From Mesorhizobium sp. (GTDB lineage: Bacteria > Pseudomonadota > Alphaproteobacteria > Rhizobiales > Rhizobiaceae), in contig JAPUFC010000032.1 of assembly GCA_027492275.1 (NCBI GenBank), positions 1 through 64,000 of the forward strand: DNA of 64,000 bases, given 5' to 3'. Position 1 is the first letter of the stretch; the number at the start of each line of letters is the position of its first letter. This document shows, one piece after another, positions 42,720 through 51,079 of this stretch. The notes beneath the pieces were generated by a model. That model was not told the origin of the DNA and ran no database searches. It saw only the letters and a program-made list of their open reading frames with translations. The position numbers and the translations under genes were made by a program.

Positions 42720-44159
42720 ATGCGGATCGAGAAGAACTACATCGCCGGCGCCTGGGTCGAGTCGGCAGCCGCCAACACGATCGACGTCGTCAATCCCGCC
42801 ACAGTGGAGACCATCGCGCAGGTCCCGGAGGGCTGCGCCGCCGACGTGGATGCGGCGGTGCGGGCCGCCGTCGAGGCGCAGGCGTCGTTCGGCCGGACCA
42901 CGCCGGCCGAACGGGAAGCGCTTTTGCGGCGTATCCTCGAATGCTACCGCGACCGGGCGGAAGACATCGCGCAGGTCATCTGCGACGAGGTCGGCACACC
43001 GCTGCAACAGTCGCGCGACGTTCAGGCGTTCCTCGGCATCGCGCATCTGGAAAAGGTGCTGGAGGTGATGCCGGACTACCCATACGAGCGCCTGCGCGGC
43101 GGCACGCTGGTGGTTCGCGATCCCATCGGCGTCAGCGGGCTGATCACGCCGTGGAACGTGCCCATCAACCAGATCGCCACCAAGGTCTATCCGGCCATCG
43201 CCGCCGGCTGCGCCACGGTGCTGAAGCCATCCGAAGTCGCGCCGCTCAATGCCCGCATCTTCGCCGAGGTGCTGCACGAGGCCGGGGTTCCCAAAGGTGT
43301 CTTCAATCTGGTCCACGGCGTCGGCCACACGGTCGGCGCGGCCCTGACGGCGCATCCCGACATCCGCATGGTTTCCTTCACAGGCTCGACGCGGGCCGGC
43401 ATCGAGATCGCCAGGTCGGCCGCGATCACGGTGAAGCGCGTGGCGCAGGAGCTCGGCGGCAAGTCGGCCAACGTCCTGCTCGACGATTGCGATTTCGCCG
43501 TCGCCGTGCGCAAGGGCGCGCTGTCCTGCTTCAGCAACACCGGACAGGCCTGTTCGTCGCCCACCCGGATGCTGGTGCCGCGCGACCGGCTGGAAGAAGC
43601 CTGCCGCCATGCGGCGGCGGCCGCCGAGGCGCTGGTCGTGGGCGATCCGCGCGGCGCCGCCACGGAAATGGGCCCGCTGGTCAACCAGGCGCAGTACGAG
43701 CGGGTGCAGGCGATGATCGAGACGGGCATACGCGAGGGCGCGCGGCTCGTCGCCGGCGGTCCCGGCAGGCCGGACGGACTGGACGCGTCGGTCGCGCTCG
43801 GCTTCTTCGTGCGGCCGACCGTGTTCGCCGATGTCGATCCGGCCATGACCATCGCCCAGCAGGAAATCTTCGGCCCGGTCCTGTCCATCATCGCCTATCG
43901 CGACGAGGAGGAAGCGGTCGCCATCGCCAACGGCACCGCCTACGGCCTGGCCGCCTACGTGCAGTCCGGCGAGCTCGCCCGCGCCCGGCGCTTCGCGCGC
44001 CGTCTGGAGGCGGGCCGGGTCCACATCAACTATCCCGACCTCGACCGGCTGGCGCCGTTCGGCGGCTTCAAGCAGTCCGGCAACGGCCGCGAGAACGGCA
44101 GATACGGGATCGACGAGTTCACCGAGCTCAAGGCGCTGATCGGCTACGGCAGCCGCTAG
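42720..44159 (+). CDS. aldehyde dehydrogenase
   Basis: A 479-aa NAD(P)-dependent aldehyde dehydrogenase. Motifs: GLITPWNVPINQIATKVYPA, Glu in AQELGGKSAN, nucleophilic Cys in TGQACSSPTR, and FGGFKQSGNGRENG near the C-terminus. This is the general aldehyde dehydrogenase group rather than the GabD group of the two others in this island. It lies 26 bp after methylaspartase paralogue 3 and is convergent with the DadA-like oxidase, 22 bp away. It may remove the aldehyde released by an oxidative deamination or demethylation. Confidence 0.9.
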   Translation: MRIEKNYIAGAWVESAAANTIDVVNPATVETIAQVPEGCAADVDAAVRAAVEAQASFGRTTPAEREALLRRILECYRDRAEDIAQVICDEVGTPLQQSRDVQAFLGIAHLEKVLEVMPDYPYERLRGGTLVVRDPIGVSGLITPWNVPINQIATKVYPAIAAGCATVLKPSEVAPLNARIFAEVLHEAGVPKGVFNLVHGVGHTVGAALTAHPDIRMVSFTGSTRAGIEIARSAAITVKRVAQELGGKSANVLLDDCDFAVAVRKGALSCFSNTGQACSSPTRMLVPRDRLEEACRHAAAAAEALVVGDPRGAATEMGPLVNQAQYERVQAMIETGIREGARLVAGGPGRPDGLDASVALGFFVRPTVFADVDPAMTIAQQEIFGPVLSIIAYRDEEEAVAIANGTAYGLAAYVQSGELARARRFARRLEAGRVHINYPDLDRLAPFGGFKQSGNGRENGRYGIDEFTELKALIGYGSR

Positions 44160-44181
44160 CGCGCGGCGGCGCATCCGCCCG

Positions 44182-45510
44182 TCACATCATGCCCATCGCG
44201 CCGAGGTCGGTGCCGTCGATCATCCGTTCGTAGCGGAACGGCCTCGGGTCGATGCAGGGCGCGTCGTTCAGCACCAGATCCGCCGTCAGCCGGCCGGAAC
44301 CGGGGCTCATCCCGAATCCGTGGCCGGAATGGCCGGAATTGATGAACACGCCAGGATGCGCGATCACCGGCGCGATGACGGGTACGGCATCCGGCGTGAA
44401 ATCCATCATGCCGGCCCACTGGTGCACGATGCCAACCCCGGCCAGTTGCGGGAACATGGCGTCGAACATGGTCTTCGCCCGTTTCACGATCCGCTTTTCG
44501 GGCAGCGGGTCGAGTATCCGGACCCGCTCGAACGGCGAGACGCTGTCCGCGCTCCAGCGTTGAAGCGCTTCCGGGCCACGAAAAAAGCTCTTGCCGAGGC
44601 TGACCGTCATCCCCTTGCGGTATTTCAGGAACGTCTTCCAGAACGCCCCGGCCTGCAGGAGACCCAGCGGCGACATCTGCAGCCGCCACGTGCCGCCGGA
44701 CCCGATCGTGTAGCCGCCGTCAAGCCGGCGGCGATAGGCGATGCTTTCCATCGACGCGACGTCGATAGGCCCCTGCGGCATCGGCCCGGTCGATATGGCC
44801 GTCGCCTGCACGGAGGCCTGGAGGAACCCGATCCCGTGATGCCGGAGGAACAGGCCGGTCCATGCGCCGCACGCGACCACCACGGAATGGCATTTCACGG
44901 CCCCCTTCTCGGTGACGACGCCGCTGACGCGCCCGCCGCTCATCTCGATCTCGCGCACGGCGCAGTTCTGGTGCACCGTGGCGCCGAAGCCGCGGGCGGC
45001 GTGGGCCACCACAGGTCCGGCCAGACCCGGCTCGGCCGAGCCGTCGTTCGGCGAATGGACGCCGCCCAGCCATCTTTTCGGGCTCGCCGGCAGCAACGCC
45101 GCCACCTGGTCGGAGGTCAGGATGTGCGACTCGATGCCGGAACCGGCATGGTCAGCCTTCCATTCCTCCCACCGCGCGATGTCCTCGGGCTGGTCGGTCG
45201 CGAAGACGAGGCCGGTGCGCCGGAAACCGACATCCGCGCCAGTCTGCGACGCCAGCTCGCCCCAGGCCTCGAGCGAGACCCTGGCGAGATCCACCTCGCG
45301 CCTGTCGCGGTTCTGCGCGCGGCACCAGCCCCAGTTGCGGCTGGACTGCTCGCCGGCGATGACGCCTTTCTCCACCAGCGCGACGCGGCTTCCCCGCCGC
45401 GCCAGTTCCCATGCGGTGAACACGCCCGAGACGCCGCCTCCGATGACCACCACGTCGACCTCGCCGGGCAGCGACGGGTCGGACTCGATGTGGCGTATCG
45501 GCGCGGGCAT
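44182..45510 (-). CDS. FAD-dependent amine/amino acid oxidase, DadA/PuuB-like
   Basis: A 442-aa DAO-family flavoprotein. The FAD fold is VVVIGGGVSGVFTAWELARRG near residues 20-40, followed by EQSSRNWGWCRAQNRD, a hallmark of a group that includes gamma-glutamylputrescine oxidase. The C-terminal FINSGHSGHGFGMSPG closes the FAD site. It would oxidise a primary or secondary amine to an imine with transfer of electrons to oxygen or the respiratory chain. It stands at the end of the solute-degradation island and is divergent from the cobalamin riboswitch operon. Confidence 0.85.
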   Translation of the reverse strand: MPAPIRHIESDPSLPGEVDVVVIGGGVSGVFTAWELARRGSRVALVEKGVIAGEQSSRNWGWCRAQNRDRREVDLARVSLEAWGELASQTGADVGFRRTGLVFATDQPEDIARWEEWKADHAGSGIESHILTSDQVAALLPASPKRWLGGVHSPNDGSAEPGLAGPVVAHAARGFGATVHQNCAVREIEMSGGRVSGVVTEKGAVKCHSVVVACGAWTGLFLRHHGIGFLQASVQATAISTGPMPQGPIDVASMESIAYRRRLDGGYTIGSGGTWRLQMSPLGLLQAGAFWKTFLKYRKGMTVSLGKSFFRGPEALQRWSADSVSPFERVRILDPLPEKRIVKRAKTMFDAMFPQLAGVGIVHQWAGMMDFTPDAVPVIAPVIAHPGVFINSGHSGHGFGMSPGSGRLTADLVLNDAPCIDPRPFRYERMIDGTDLGAMGMM

Positions 45511-45706
45511 CGGCGGTTACCCCTCTCCTTCGATGGCGGTTGTGGATTTTGGCGGCGGCCGGCGCGCGAAATCGTGCCAAAGCGAGCGTCGCCGCACAGT
45601 TTTCCTGCGGCGGCGCGGCGGCCGATGCGTTTCGGATGCGCCGCTTCGTCGATCTGTCCGGGCAGCGTTGACTCCTGAAGGAATCGGGCTACCTTCCCGC
45701 ACGTCA
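45511..45706. other. intergenic region, oxidase promoter and riboswitch operon promoter
   Basis: No gene is supported. This stretch must hold the promoter of the DadA-like gene on one strand and of the riboswitch transcript on the other. I cannot pick convincing -35 and -10 boxes. Confidence 0.4.
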
Positions 45707-45872
45707 TGGTTCCTCGCCGGAGACGGTCGAGGCTAAGAGGGAATCCGGTGAGATACCGGAGCTGACCCGCAACTGTAAGCGGCGAGCCGCCGCGCCAATC
45801 TATGTCACTGGCATCTCGTAGCCGGGAAGACAGGCGCAGCAGCGACGACCCGCGAGCCAGGAGACCTGCCTG
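45707..45872 (+). ncRNA. cobalamin (adenosylcobalamin) riboswitch aptamer
   Basis: The conserved core elements occur in order and spacing: GAGGCTAAGAGGGAATCCGG with GTG following (about 45729-45750), the CTGACCCGCAACTGTA core (45762-45777), the B12-box equivalent GTCACTGG (45804-45811; usual form GCCACTG), GCCGGGAAGACAGG (45821-45834), and the closing GCGAGCCAGGAGACCTGCCT (45852-45871). This is an unmistakable class of RNA element. It lies on the strand of the CbiX-like/ABC operon and is expected to shut it down when cobalamin is plentiful. Confidence 0.95.
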
Positions 45873-45892
45873 ACCACATAGGGTTCCGTGGC

Positions 45893-45937
45893 CGGGGATT
45901 GCCACAGGAGCGCGAGCTTCGGTGGCGGGCCTGTGGC
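45893..45937 (+). promoter_or_regulatory. predicted antiterminator segment of the riboswitch
   Basis: CGGGGATT (45893-45900) is an exact copy of the 3-prime arm of the terminator downstream (45983-45990), so it can pair with the terminator's 5-prime arm ATCCCCG (45964-45970) instead. Between them lies a perfect hairpin, GCCACAGG/CCTGTGGC (45901-45908 with 45930-45937), which would bring the arms together. This is the arrangement expected of an antiterminator. Confidence 0.6.
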
Positions 45938-45962
45938 GCGTCCGCTCTGGTTCACGTTTCCC

Positions 45963-45993
45963 GATCCCCGTCCGCATCAGGTCGGGGATTTTT
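45963..45993 (+). terminator. Rho-independent terminator, riboswitch expression platform
   Basis: ATCCCCG (45964-45970) and CGGGGAT (45983-45989) form a 7-bp stem with a 12-nt loop, followed by TTTTT. It lies between the aptamer and the first codon of the operon, so it is the off-switch of the riboswitch. It also argues for a gene start downstream of 45993. Confidence 0.75.
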
Positions 45994-46031
45994 CGTTGGA
46001 CGAGCTTTTTACACATCGATCCGAACCAGAC

Positions 46032-46832
46032 GTGCCAGCACGCGCTCAAGCCGGCAGCGCGGTGCTGCTTCTGGCAAAATCCGCCTTCGCCGCCGCGCCG
46101 CATGCCGAGATGCGCCGCATCGCCGCGACGGTCGAGGCGCTGCCCGGGGTCGCCGCCGCCCTCGCCTGCTATTCCGAACAGGGCCAGCCCTCGCTTCGCG
46201 AGGCGCTGCTTTCGCTGCGCGGCGGCTCTCATGATGCGATCCGGATCGTTCCTTTGGTGCTGCCGCTGGAGCCGGGCTTCCTCAACTGGATGACGCGCTC
46301 GCTGAAACGCTGGCAGGCGGAAAGCCCCGGCGGCTGGCCGCCGATCCGCATCGCCCGCGACATCGCCGGCAGCCCGCTTTTCGGATCGCTGCTCCAAGAT
46401 CTCGTCGAAGGCGCCGCGACGGCGCCCGCGATCCCGGCCGACGATGCCGCCAAGCTCGAAGGCTCGCTGGTGCCGGCGCAGAAGCGGCGCGTCCTCGTCT
46501 GCGAAGGCGGCGCCTGCAACGCGGCCGGCGCCGACGCGATCTGGGGCCATCTGCGCAACGTCCAGGCGCACCGCAAGCTGCGCGTCACCGGCGACGGCAC
46601 GATGACCGCCAAGGCGACCTGCCTCGGCCCCTGCAACCTCGCGCCCGTCCTCCAGGTGTTCCCGGAGGGCACCTATTACGGCGGCGTCACCGAGGCGGCG
46701 GTCGACCGCATCGTCGAGGAACACCTGCTCGGCGGCCGCGTCGTCCAGGATTTCGCCTACGAGCCGACGGGCCGCAAGCAGCGGCTGCGGGTCGCGGCCG
46801 ACAATTTCCCCATCAACAGGAGAGTGACATGA
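46032..46832 (+). CDS. degenerate CbiX-like domain fused to [2Fe-2S] thioredoxin-like ferredoxin
   Basis: A 266-aa protein. Residues about 10-130 resemble CbiX-type sirohydrochlorin chelatases (PSLREALLSLRGGSHDAIRIV, then VPLVLPL), but the usual G-H-G-S motif reads LAKSA and the second His region reads LEPGFLNW, so both chelatase histidines appear lost. Residues about 160-245 form a [2Fe-2S] thioredoxin-fold ferredoxin with Cys-x4-Cys (CEGGAC) and Cys-x3-Cys (CLGPC). GTG at 46032 is the first plausible start after the terminator; TTG at 45996 is the alternative. The stop overlaps the next start (ATGA). A cobalt- or corrinoid-linked redox or carrier role is inferred. Confidence 0.75.
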   Translation: MPARAQAGSAVLLLAKSAFAAAPHAEMRRIAATVEALPGVAAALACYSEQGQPSLREALLSLRGGSHDAIRIVPLVLPLEPGFLNWMTRSLKRWQAESPGGWPPIRIARDIAGSPLFGSLLQDLVEGAATAPAIPADDAAKLEGSLVPAQKRRVLVCEGGACNAAGADAIWGHLRNVQAHRKLRVTGDGTMTAKATCLGPCNLAPVLQVFPEGTYYGGVTEAAVDRIVEEHLLGGRVVQDFAYEPTGRKQRLRVAADNFPINRRVT

Positions 46833-48361
46833 ACTATTTTTCGCGCGCCGCGCTCGCGGCGCTGGCCGGCGCCTGCGTGACCTTCGCCTGCCCCGCCTTC
46901 GCGCAGGAGGCGGCCCCGGCGGACGAGCAGGTGCTGCACCTGGTGACCGCCAACATGCCGCGCTCGCTCGATCCCATCAACATCGACGCGCAGCGCATCA
47001 TCAACAACGGCTTCGCCGAGCCGCTCGTGCACGCTTCGCTGGACGGCGCGAAGCTGATCCCCGCCCTCGCCAAAAGCTGGGAACTGGTCGAGCCGACGCT
47101 GTGGCGCATCGAATTGCAGCCGAACGCGAAATTCTGGAGCGGCGCGCCCGTCGACGCCTCGGCTGTGCAGGCCTCGTTCGAGCGGCACCAGGCCGAGAAC
47201 AAGCGCGCGGCCTCCATCCTGCGCGGCGCGACGTTCAAGGCGGTCGGGCCGACCACGCTGGAAATCCGCACCGAGCAGCCCGACCCGGCCTTCCTGTTCA
47301 AGACCGTGACCATCGCCGTGCACAACGTAGCGCGCGTCAAGGAGCTGGGCGACCGCTATGCGCTGGAGGCCGACCTGTCCGGCTACTTCAAGCCGAGCGA
47401 ATTCGTTCCGGGCGAGCTCGTCGTGGCCGAACCCTTTGACGGCTACTGGGGCGATCAGCCGAAGCTCAGGCGGCTCGAGGCCCGTTTCGTCGTCGACCCG
47501 CAGACCCGCTATCTCGCCATGCAGTCCGGCGAGGCCGACATGGACGCCAACGTCCAGTTCGAGCAGCGCCGCGCCTACATCCGCAGCAAGGATTTCAAGT
47601 TTCCGGCGGTCAACGCCAGCAACTGGAACATCTGGATGAACTACCGCAACCCGCTGCTTCAGGACGTGAAGCTCAGGGAAGCGATCAGCCTCGGCACCGA
47701 CCGAAACGAGATCGTCGACGGCGTGATGGCCCCGTTCGCGACGCATTCGACCGGGCATTTCCCGGCCGGCCTGCCCTATTCGATCGAGACGCGGCAGGAA
47801 ACCGACCCGGCGCGCGCCATGGCTCTGCTCGACGAGCTCGGCTGGAAGCCCGGCGCGGACGGCATCCGCGAGAAGGACGGCAAGCGGCTCGAATTCTCGG
47901 TGCTGACCTATGGCTGGTGGCAGACCGTCGCCATCGCGCTCGAGGCGCAGTGGCGCAGGATCGGCGTCGCCACGAAGCTACACGTGGTCGAGCCGACCGC
48001 CTCCAACCAGATCATGCTCGACGGGGCGTTCGACATCGCCACCTACTGCTCGTGCGGCACGGCCACCGGCGACCTCAACGGCCAGCTCTCTAGCTTCTAT
48101 CGCTCGGACGCGGTGCAGAACTGGCAGCGCTATGCCAGCCCGGCGGTCGATGCGCTGATCGACCGGCTCCGCACCGAGGCCGACACCGAAAAGCGCTTCG
48201 CGCTCGCCCGCGAGATCCAGGAGAAGGTGATGGCCGACACCGCGCTGATCTACGTCGCCAACGCCGAGCTGATCGGCATCGCGCATGCGGCGCGGGTCGC
48301 CGGCGTGGATGCGGAGCGTCCGCGCGACATCACGCCGTCCATGTACATCGCGGCGGAGTGA
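46829..48361 (+). CDS. Dpp/Opp/Nik-type ABC transporter substrate-binding protein
   Basis: A 510-aa family 5 periplasmic binding protein. A signal peptide covers about residues 1-26, ending PAFAQE. The mature part contains LVTANMPRSLDPINIDAQR and KSWELVEPTLWRIELQPNAK, standard for DppA/OppA/NikA receptors. It is translationally coupled to the CbiX-like gene, with an AGGAG site about 8 bp upstream. Riboswitch control implies a cobalt, cobalt-chelate or corrinoid-precursor ligand rather than peptides. No His-rich metal motif is obvious, which would favour a metal chelate over free ion. Confidence 0.88.
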   Translation: MNYFSRAALAALAGACVTFACPAFAQEAAPADEQVLHLVTANMPRSLDPINIDAQRIINNGFAEPLVHASLDGAKLIPALAKSWELVEPTLWRIELQPNAKFWSGAPVDASAVQASFERHQAENKRAASILRGATFKAVGPTTLEIRTEQPDPAFLFKTVTIAVHNVARVKELGDRYALEADLSGYFKPSEFVPGELVVAEPFDGYWGDQPKLRRLEARFVVDPQTRYLAMQSGEADMDANVQFEQRRAYIRSKDFKFPAVNASNWNIWMNYRNPLLQDVKLREAISLGTDRNEIVDGVMAPFATHSTGHFPAGLPYSIETRQETDPARAMALLDELGWKPGADGIREKDGKRLEFSVLTYGWWQTVAIALEAQWRRIGVATKLHVVEPTASNQIMLDGAFDIATYCSCGTATGDLNGQLSSFYRSDAVQNWQRYASPAVDALIDRLRTEADTEKRFALAREIQEKVMADTALIYVANAELIGIAHAARVAGVDAERPRDITPSMYIAAE

Positions 48362-48364
48362 GCC

Positions 48365-49327
48365 ATGCTGGCCTACGCGCTCCGACGCGCCCTGGCGGGG
48401 CTTTCGGTGCTGCTCGGGATAACCGTGGTCGTCTTCCTGATGCTGCGGTTCATCCCGGGCGACCCGGCCACGGCGGTGCTGCTGACCATGGTCGAGCCTG
48501 GCCTCGATTCCGCGCAGATCACGCAGCGCGACATCGACGAGGCCCGCGACCAGATGGGGCTCAACGATCCGCTGCCGCAGCAATATGCGCTGTGGCTGGG
48601 GCGCGTGGCCACGGGCAATCTCGGAACCTCCCTGCGCAGCCGCCAGCCCATAGCGGGCGAGCTGGCGGTGCGCATCCCGGCGACGCTGAAGCTCGGCGGC
48701 GCCGCGCTGGCGGTGATGTTCGTCATCGCCATCCCGAGCGGCATCCTGGGCGGCCTTTATGCGGGCCGCGCCACCGACCACGTCACGCGCGTGCTCAGCC
48801 TGATCGGCGAATCGCTGCCGAGCTTCTTCCTCGGCGTGCTGCTGATCTATCTCTTCGCCATCCATCTCGGCTGGCTGCCGGCCATGGGCGGCAGGCGTCC
48901 GGAAAGCATCGTCCTGCCCGCCGTGACGCTCGGCGTCGGCATCGCCGCGGCGACCTCGCGCCTGCTGCGCGCCAGCCTGCTCGACACGCTGTCGCAGCCC
49001 TATATGCTGATGGCCGAGGCCAAGGGCATGAAGCGCCGCACGCTGCTGTTCAGGCACGCGCTGCGGCCGGCGCTGATCCCGGTGCTGACGGCCGCGTCGC
49101 TGGTGGCCGGCGGGCTGCTCGGCGGCGCCGCCGTCGTGGAGACCGTCTTCGCCTGGCCGGGCGTCGGTCGCTACGTCATCGAGGCGATCGCCGGCCGCGA
49201 CTATCCCGTCATCCAGGGCTTCACGCTGCTGATGGCGACGCTCTTCGTCCTGATCAATTTCGTCGTCGACATCCTCTACCGCTTCCTGGACCCGCGGGTC
49301 CGCGTCGAGGAGCGCGCCCATGTCTGA
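48365..49327 (+). CDS. Dpp/Opp-type ABC transporter permease (DppB-like)
   Basis: A 320-aa inner-membrane permease with six predicted spans. It begins LAYALRRALAGLSVLLGITV, the typical DppB first helix, and carries GMKRRTLLFRHALRPALIPV, the ATPase-contact loop. The start is 3 bp after the binding-protein stop and the end overlaps the next gene by 8 bp. Confidence 0.92.
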   Translation: MLAYALRRALAGLSVLLGITVVVFLMLRFIPGDPATAVLLTMVEPGLDSAQITQRDIDEARDQMGLNDPLPQQYALWLGRVATGNLGTSLRSRQPIAGELAVRIPATLKLGGAALAVMFVIAIPSGILGGLYAGRATDHVTRVLSLIGESLPSFFLGVLLIYLFAIHLGWLPAMGGRRPESIVLPAVTLGVGIAAATSRLLRASLLDTLSQPYMLMAEAKGMKRRTLLFRHALRPALIPVLTAASLVAGGLLGGAAVVETVFAWPGVGRYVIEAIAGRDYPVIQGFTLLMATLFVLINFVVDILYRFLDPRVRVEERAHV

Positions 49328-51077
49328 CCGCGTCCTGCGCCGCTTCGCGCTCGGCCTGCGCCGCGATCCCGTCGGCATCCTCCTGCTGGCGGCTGTGACG
49401 GTGATGGTCGCGGCGTCACTGGCCGCGCCGCTGATCTCCGGGCTCAGCCCGGTCGGCACCGATTTCAAGCAGGTGCTGCTGCCGCCCAACGCCGTCAACT
49501 GGCTGGGCACGGACGATTTCGGCCGCGACGTCTTCACGCGCCTGCTTTACGGCGGCCGCGCCTCGCTCGCGGTGGCCGGCGTCGCGGTGCTGATCGTCAT
49601 GTCGATCGGCGTCACCGTGGGCATCGTCGCCGGCTATTTCGGCGGCCCGGTCGACCTCGTGCTGACCAAGGTCATCGACGTGCTCCTGGCCTTCCCGCGC
49701 CTCGTGCTGGCGATCGCCGTGGCGGCGCTGATGGGCGGCGGCATGGTGCCGCTGATCATCGCCATCTCCGTCGTCGCCTGGCCGGCCTATGCCCGCATCA
49801 TCCGCGGCTTCACGCTTCAGGTCGCGCAGGAAGGCTACGTCTCGGCCGCGCGCTGCCTCGGCACGCCGGCCTGGAAGATCCTGACGCACCACATCGCGCT
49901 CAACCTGATCGGTCCCATCCTGGTGCTGGCCATGCTCGACATCGGCAACCTGATCCTCGCCGTCTCGGCGCTGTCCTTCCTCGGCCTCGGCGTGCCGCCG
50001 CCCGCCCCGGAGTGGGGCGCGATGCTCAACGAGGGCCGCAACAGCATGGAGGTCGCGCCCTGGCTGGTGCTGGCTCCCGGCCTCGCCATCTTCATCGTCG
50101 TGCTGGCTGCCAACTACTTCGGCGACATCGTGCGCGACGGCGTGGAGGGCCGCCCCGTGCACGGCCCGCGCAACTGGCTGCGCCTTCCCCGGCGAGGTTC
50201 GAGGACCCCCGCACGCATGCCGGCGTCCGCCGCACAGCCGGAAGCGGACGCGGCAGCCGCGACGCCGGCGCTCGACATGCGCGGCGTCTGCATTTCCGTG
50301 ACCGATCGCCGGTCGCCCTATTTCGGCCGTCGCATCCTCGACCATGTCAGCCTCGAGGTCGGCCGCGGCGAAAGCGTTGGCCTGATCGGCGAGAGCGGCT
50401 CGGGAAAGAGCACGCTGGCCTCGCTGGCGCTCGGCCTGACGCGCCCGCCGCTGGCCCTCACCGCCGGCAGCGCCAGCCTGTTCGGCGCCGACACGGCGCG
50501 CTGGTCCTGGGACGACTGGCAAACAGTGCGCGGCCGCACCGTGTCGCTGGTCAACCAGGACCCGCTCTCGGCGCTCAATCCCGTGCTGCGCGTCGGCGAC
50601 CAGATCCGCGAGGTGATGGCGACCCATCTCGCCCCGCCGCGCGACGCCCTGGAGAAACGGTTGCGCGAGGTGCTGGACGAGGTCCATCTGCCGGAACGCG
50701 TCATCCGCCAGTTCCCGCACGAGCTCAGCGGCGGCATGCGCCAGCGCGCCGTCATCGCCATGGCCATCGTCAACCGGCCGGCGCTGCTCATCGCCGACGA
50801 ACCGACCACGGCGCTCGACGTCTCGACCCAGATCCGCGTCCTCGACCTGCTGCGCGGCCTCCGGGACCGCTACGGGCTGGCGCTGCTGCTCGTGTCGCAC
50901 GACCTGCGCGTCGTCTCGCGCGTCGCCGACAAGGTCGTGATCATGCGCGGCGGCGAGGTCATGGAACGCGGCGAGGCAGCCGAAATCTTCGCCGCCGCCG
51001 CCCATCCATACACGCGCGAACTGATCGCGGCGATGCCCGGACGGCGCATGCGTCCCATGCAAACCGCGGCGGAGTGA
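49320..51077 (+). CDS. Dpp/Opp-type ABC permease fused to ATPase (DppC-DppD fusion)
   Basis: A 585-aa fusion. Residues 1-280 are a DppC-type permease (LGTDDFGRDVFTRLLYGGR, ASLAV, then YVSAARCLGTPAWKILTHHI as contact loop). A basic, Ala/Pro-rich linker of about 35 residues follows, and residues 320-580 are an ATPase with Walker A GESGSGKST, signature LSGGMRQR, Walker B LLIADEPTTALDV and the switch His in LVSHDLR. Normal systems encode these as two genes. There is no stop or frameshift between them, so the fusion is real in this sequence. It overlaps the DppB-like gene by 8 bp and precedes the second ATPase by 2 bp. Confidence 0.9.
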   Translation: MSDRVLRRFALGLRRDPVGILLLAAVTVMVAASLAAPLISGLSPVGTDFKQVLLPPNAVNWLGTDDFGRDVFTRLLYGGRASLAVAGVAVLIVMSIGVTVGIVAGYFGGPVDLVLTKVIDVLLAFPRLVLAIAVAALMGGGMVPLIIAISVVAWPAYARIIRGFTLQVAQEGYVSAARCLGTPAWKILTHHIALNLIGPILVLAMLDIGNLILAVSALSFLGLGVPPPAPEWGAMLNEGRNSMEVAPWLVLAPGLAIFIVVLAANYFGDIVRDGVEGRPVHGPRNWLRLPRRGSRTPARMPASAAQPEADAAAATPALDMRGVCISVTDRRSPYFGRRILDHVSLEVGRGESVGLIGESGSGKSTLASLALGLTRPPLALTAGSASLFGADTARWSWDDWQTVRGRTVSLVNQDPLSALNPVLRVGDQIREVMATHLAPPRDALEKRLREVLDEVHLPERVIRQFPHELSGGMRQRAVIAMAIVNRPALLIADEPTTALDVSTQIRVLDLLRGLRDRYGLALLLVSHDLRVVSRVADKVVIMRGGEVMERGEAAEIFAAAAHPYTRELIAAMPGRRMRPMQTAAE

Positions 51078-51079
51078 CC

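Noticed and set aside
28667-45510. Glutamate mutase/methylaspartate fermentation pathway
   Set aside because: Methylaspartase-like genes are present, but neither mutase subunit (mutS/mutE-like) is in the window.
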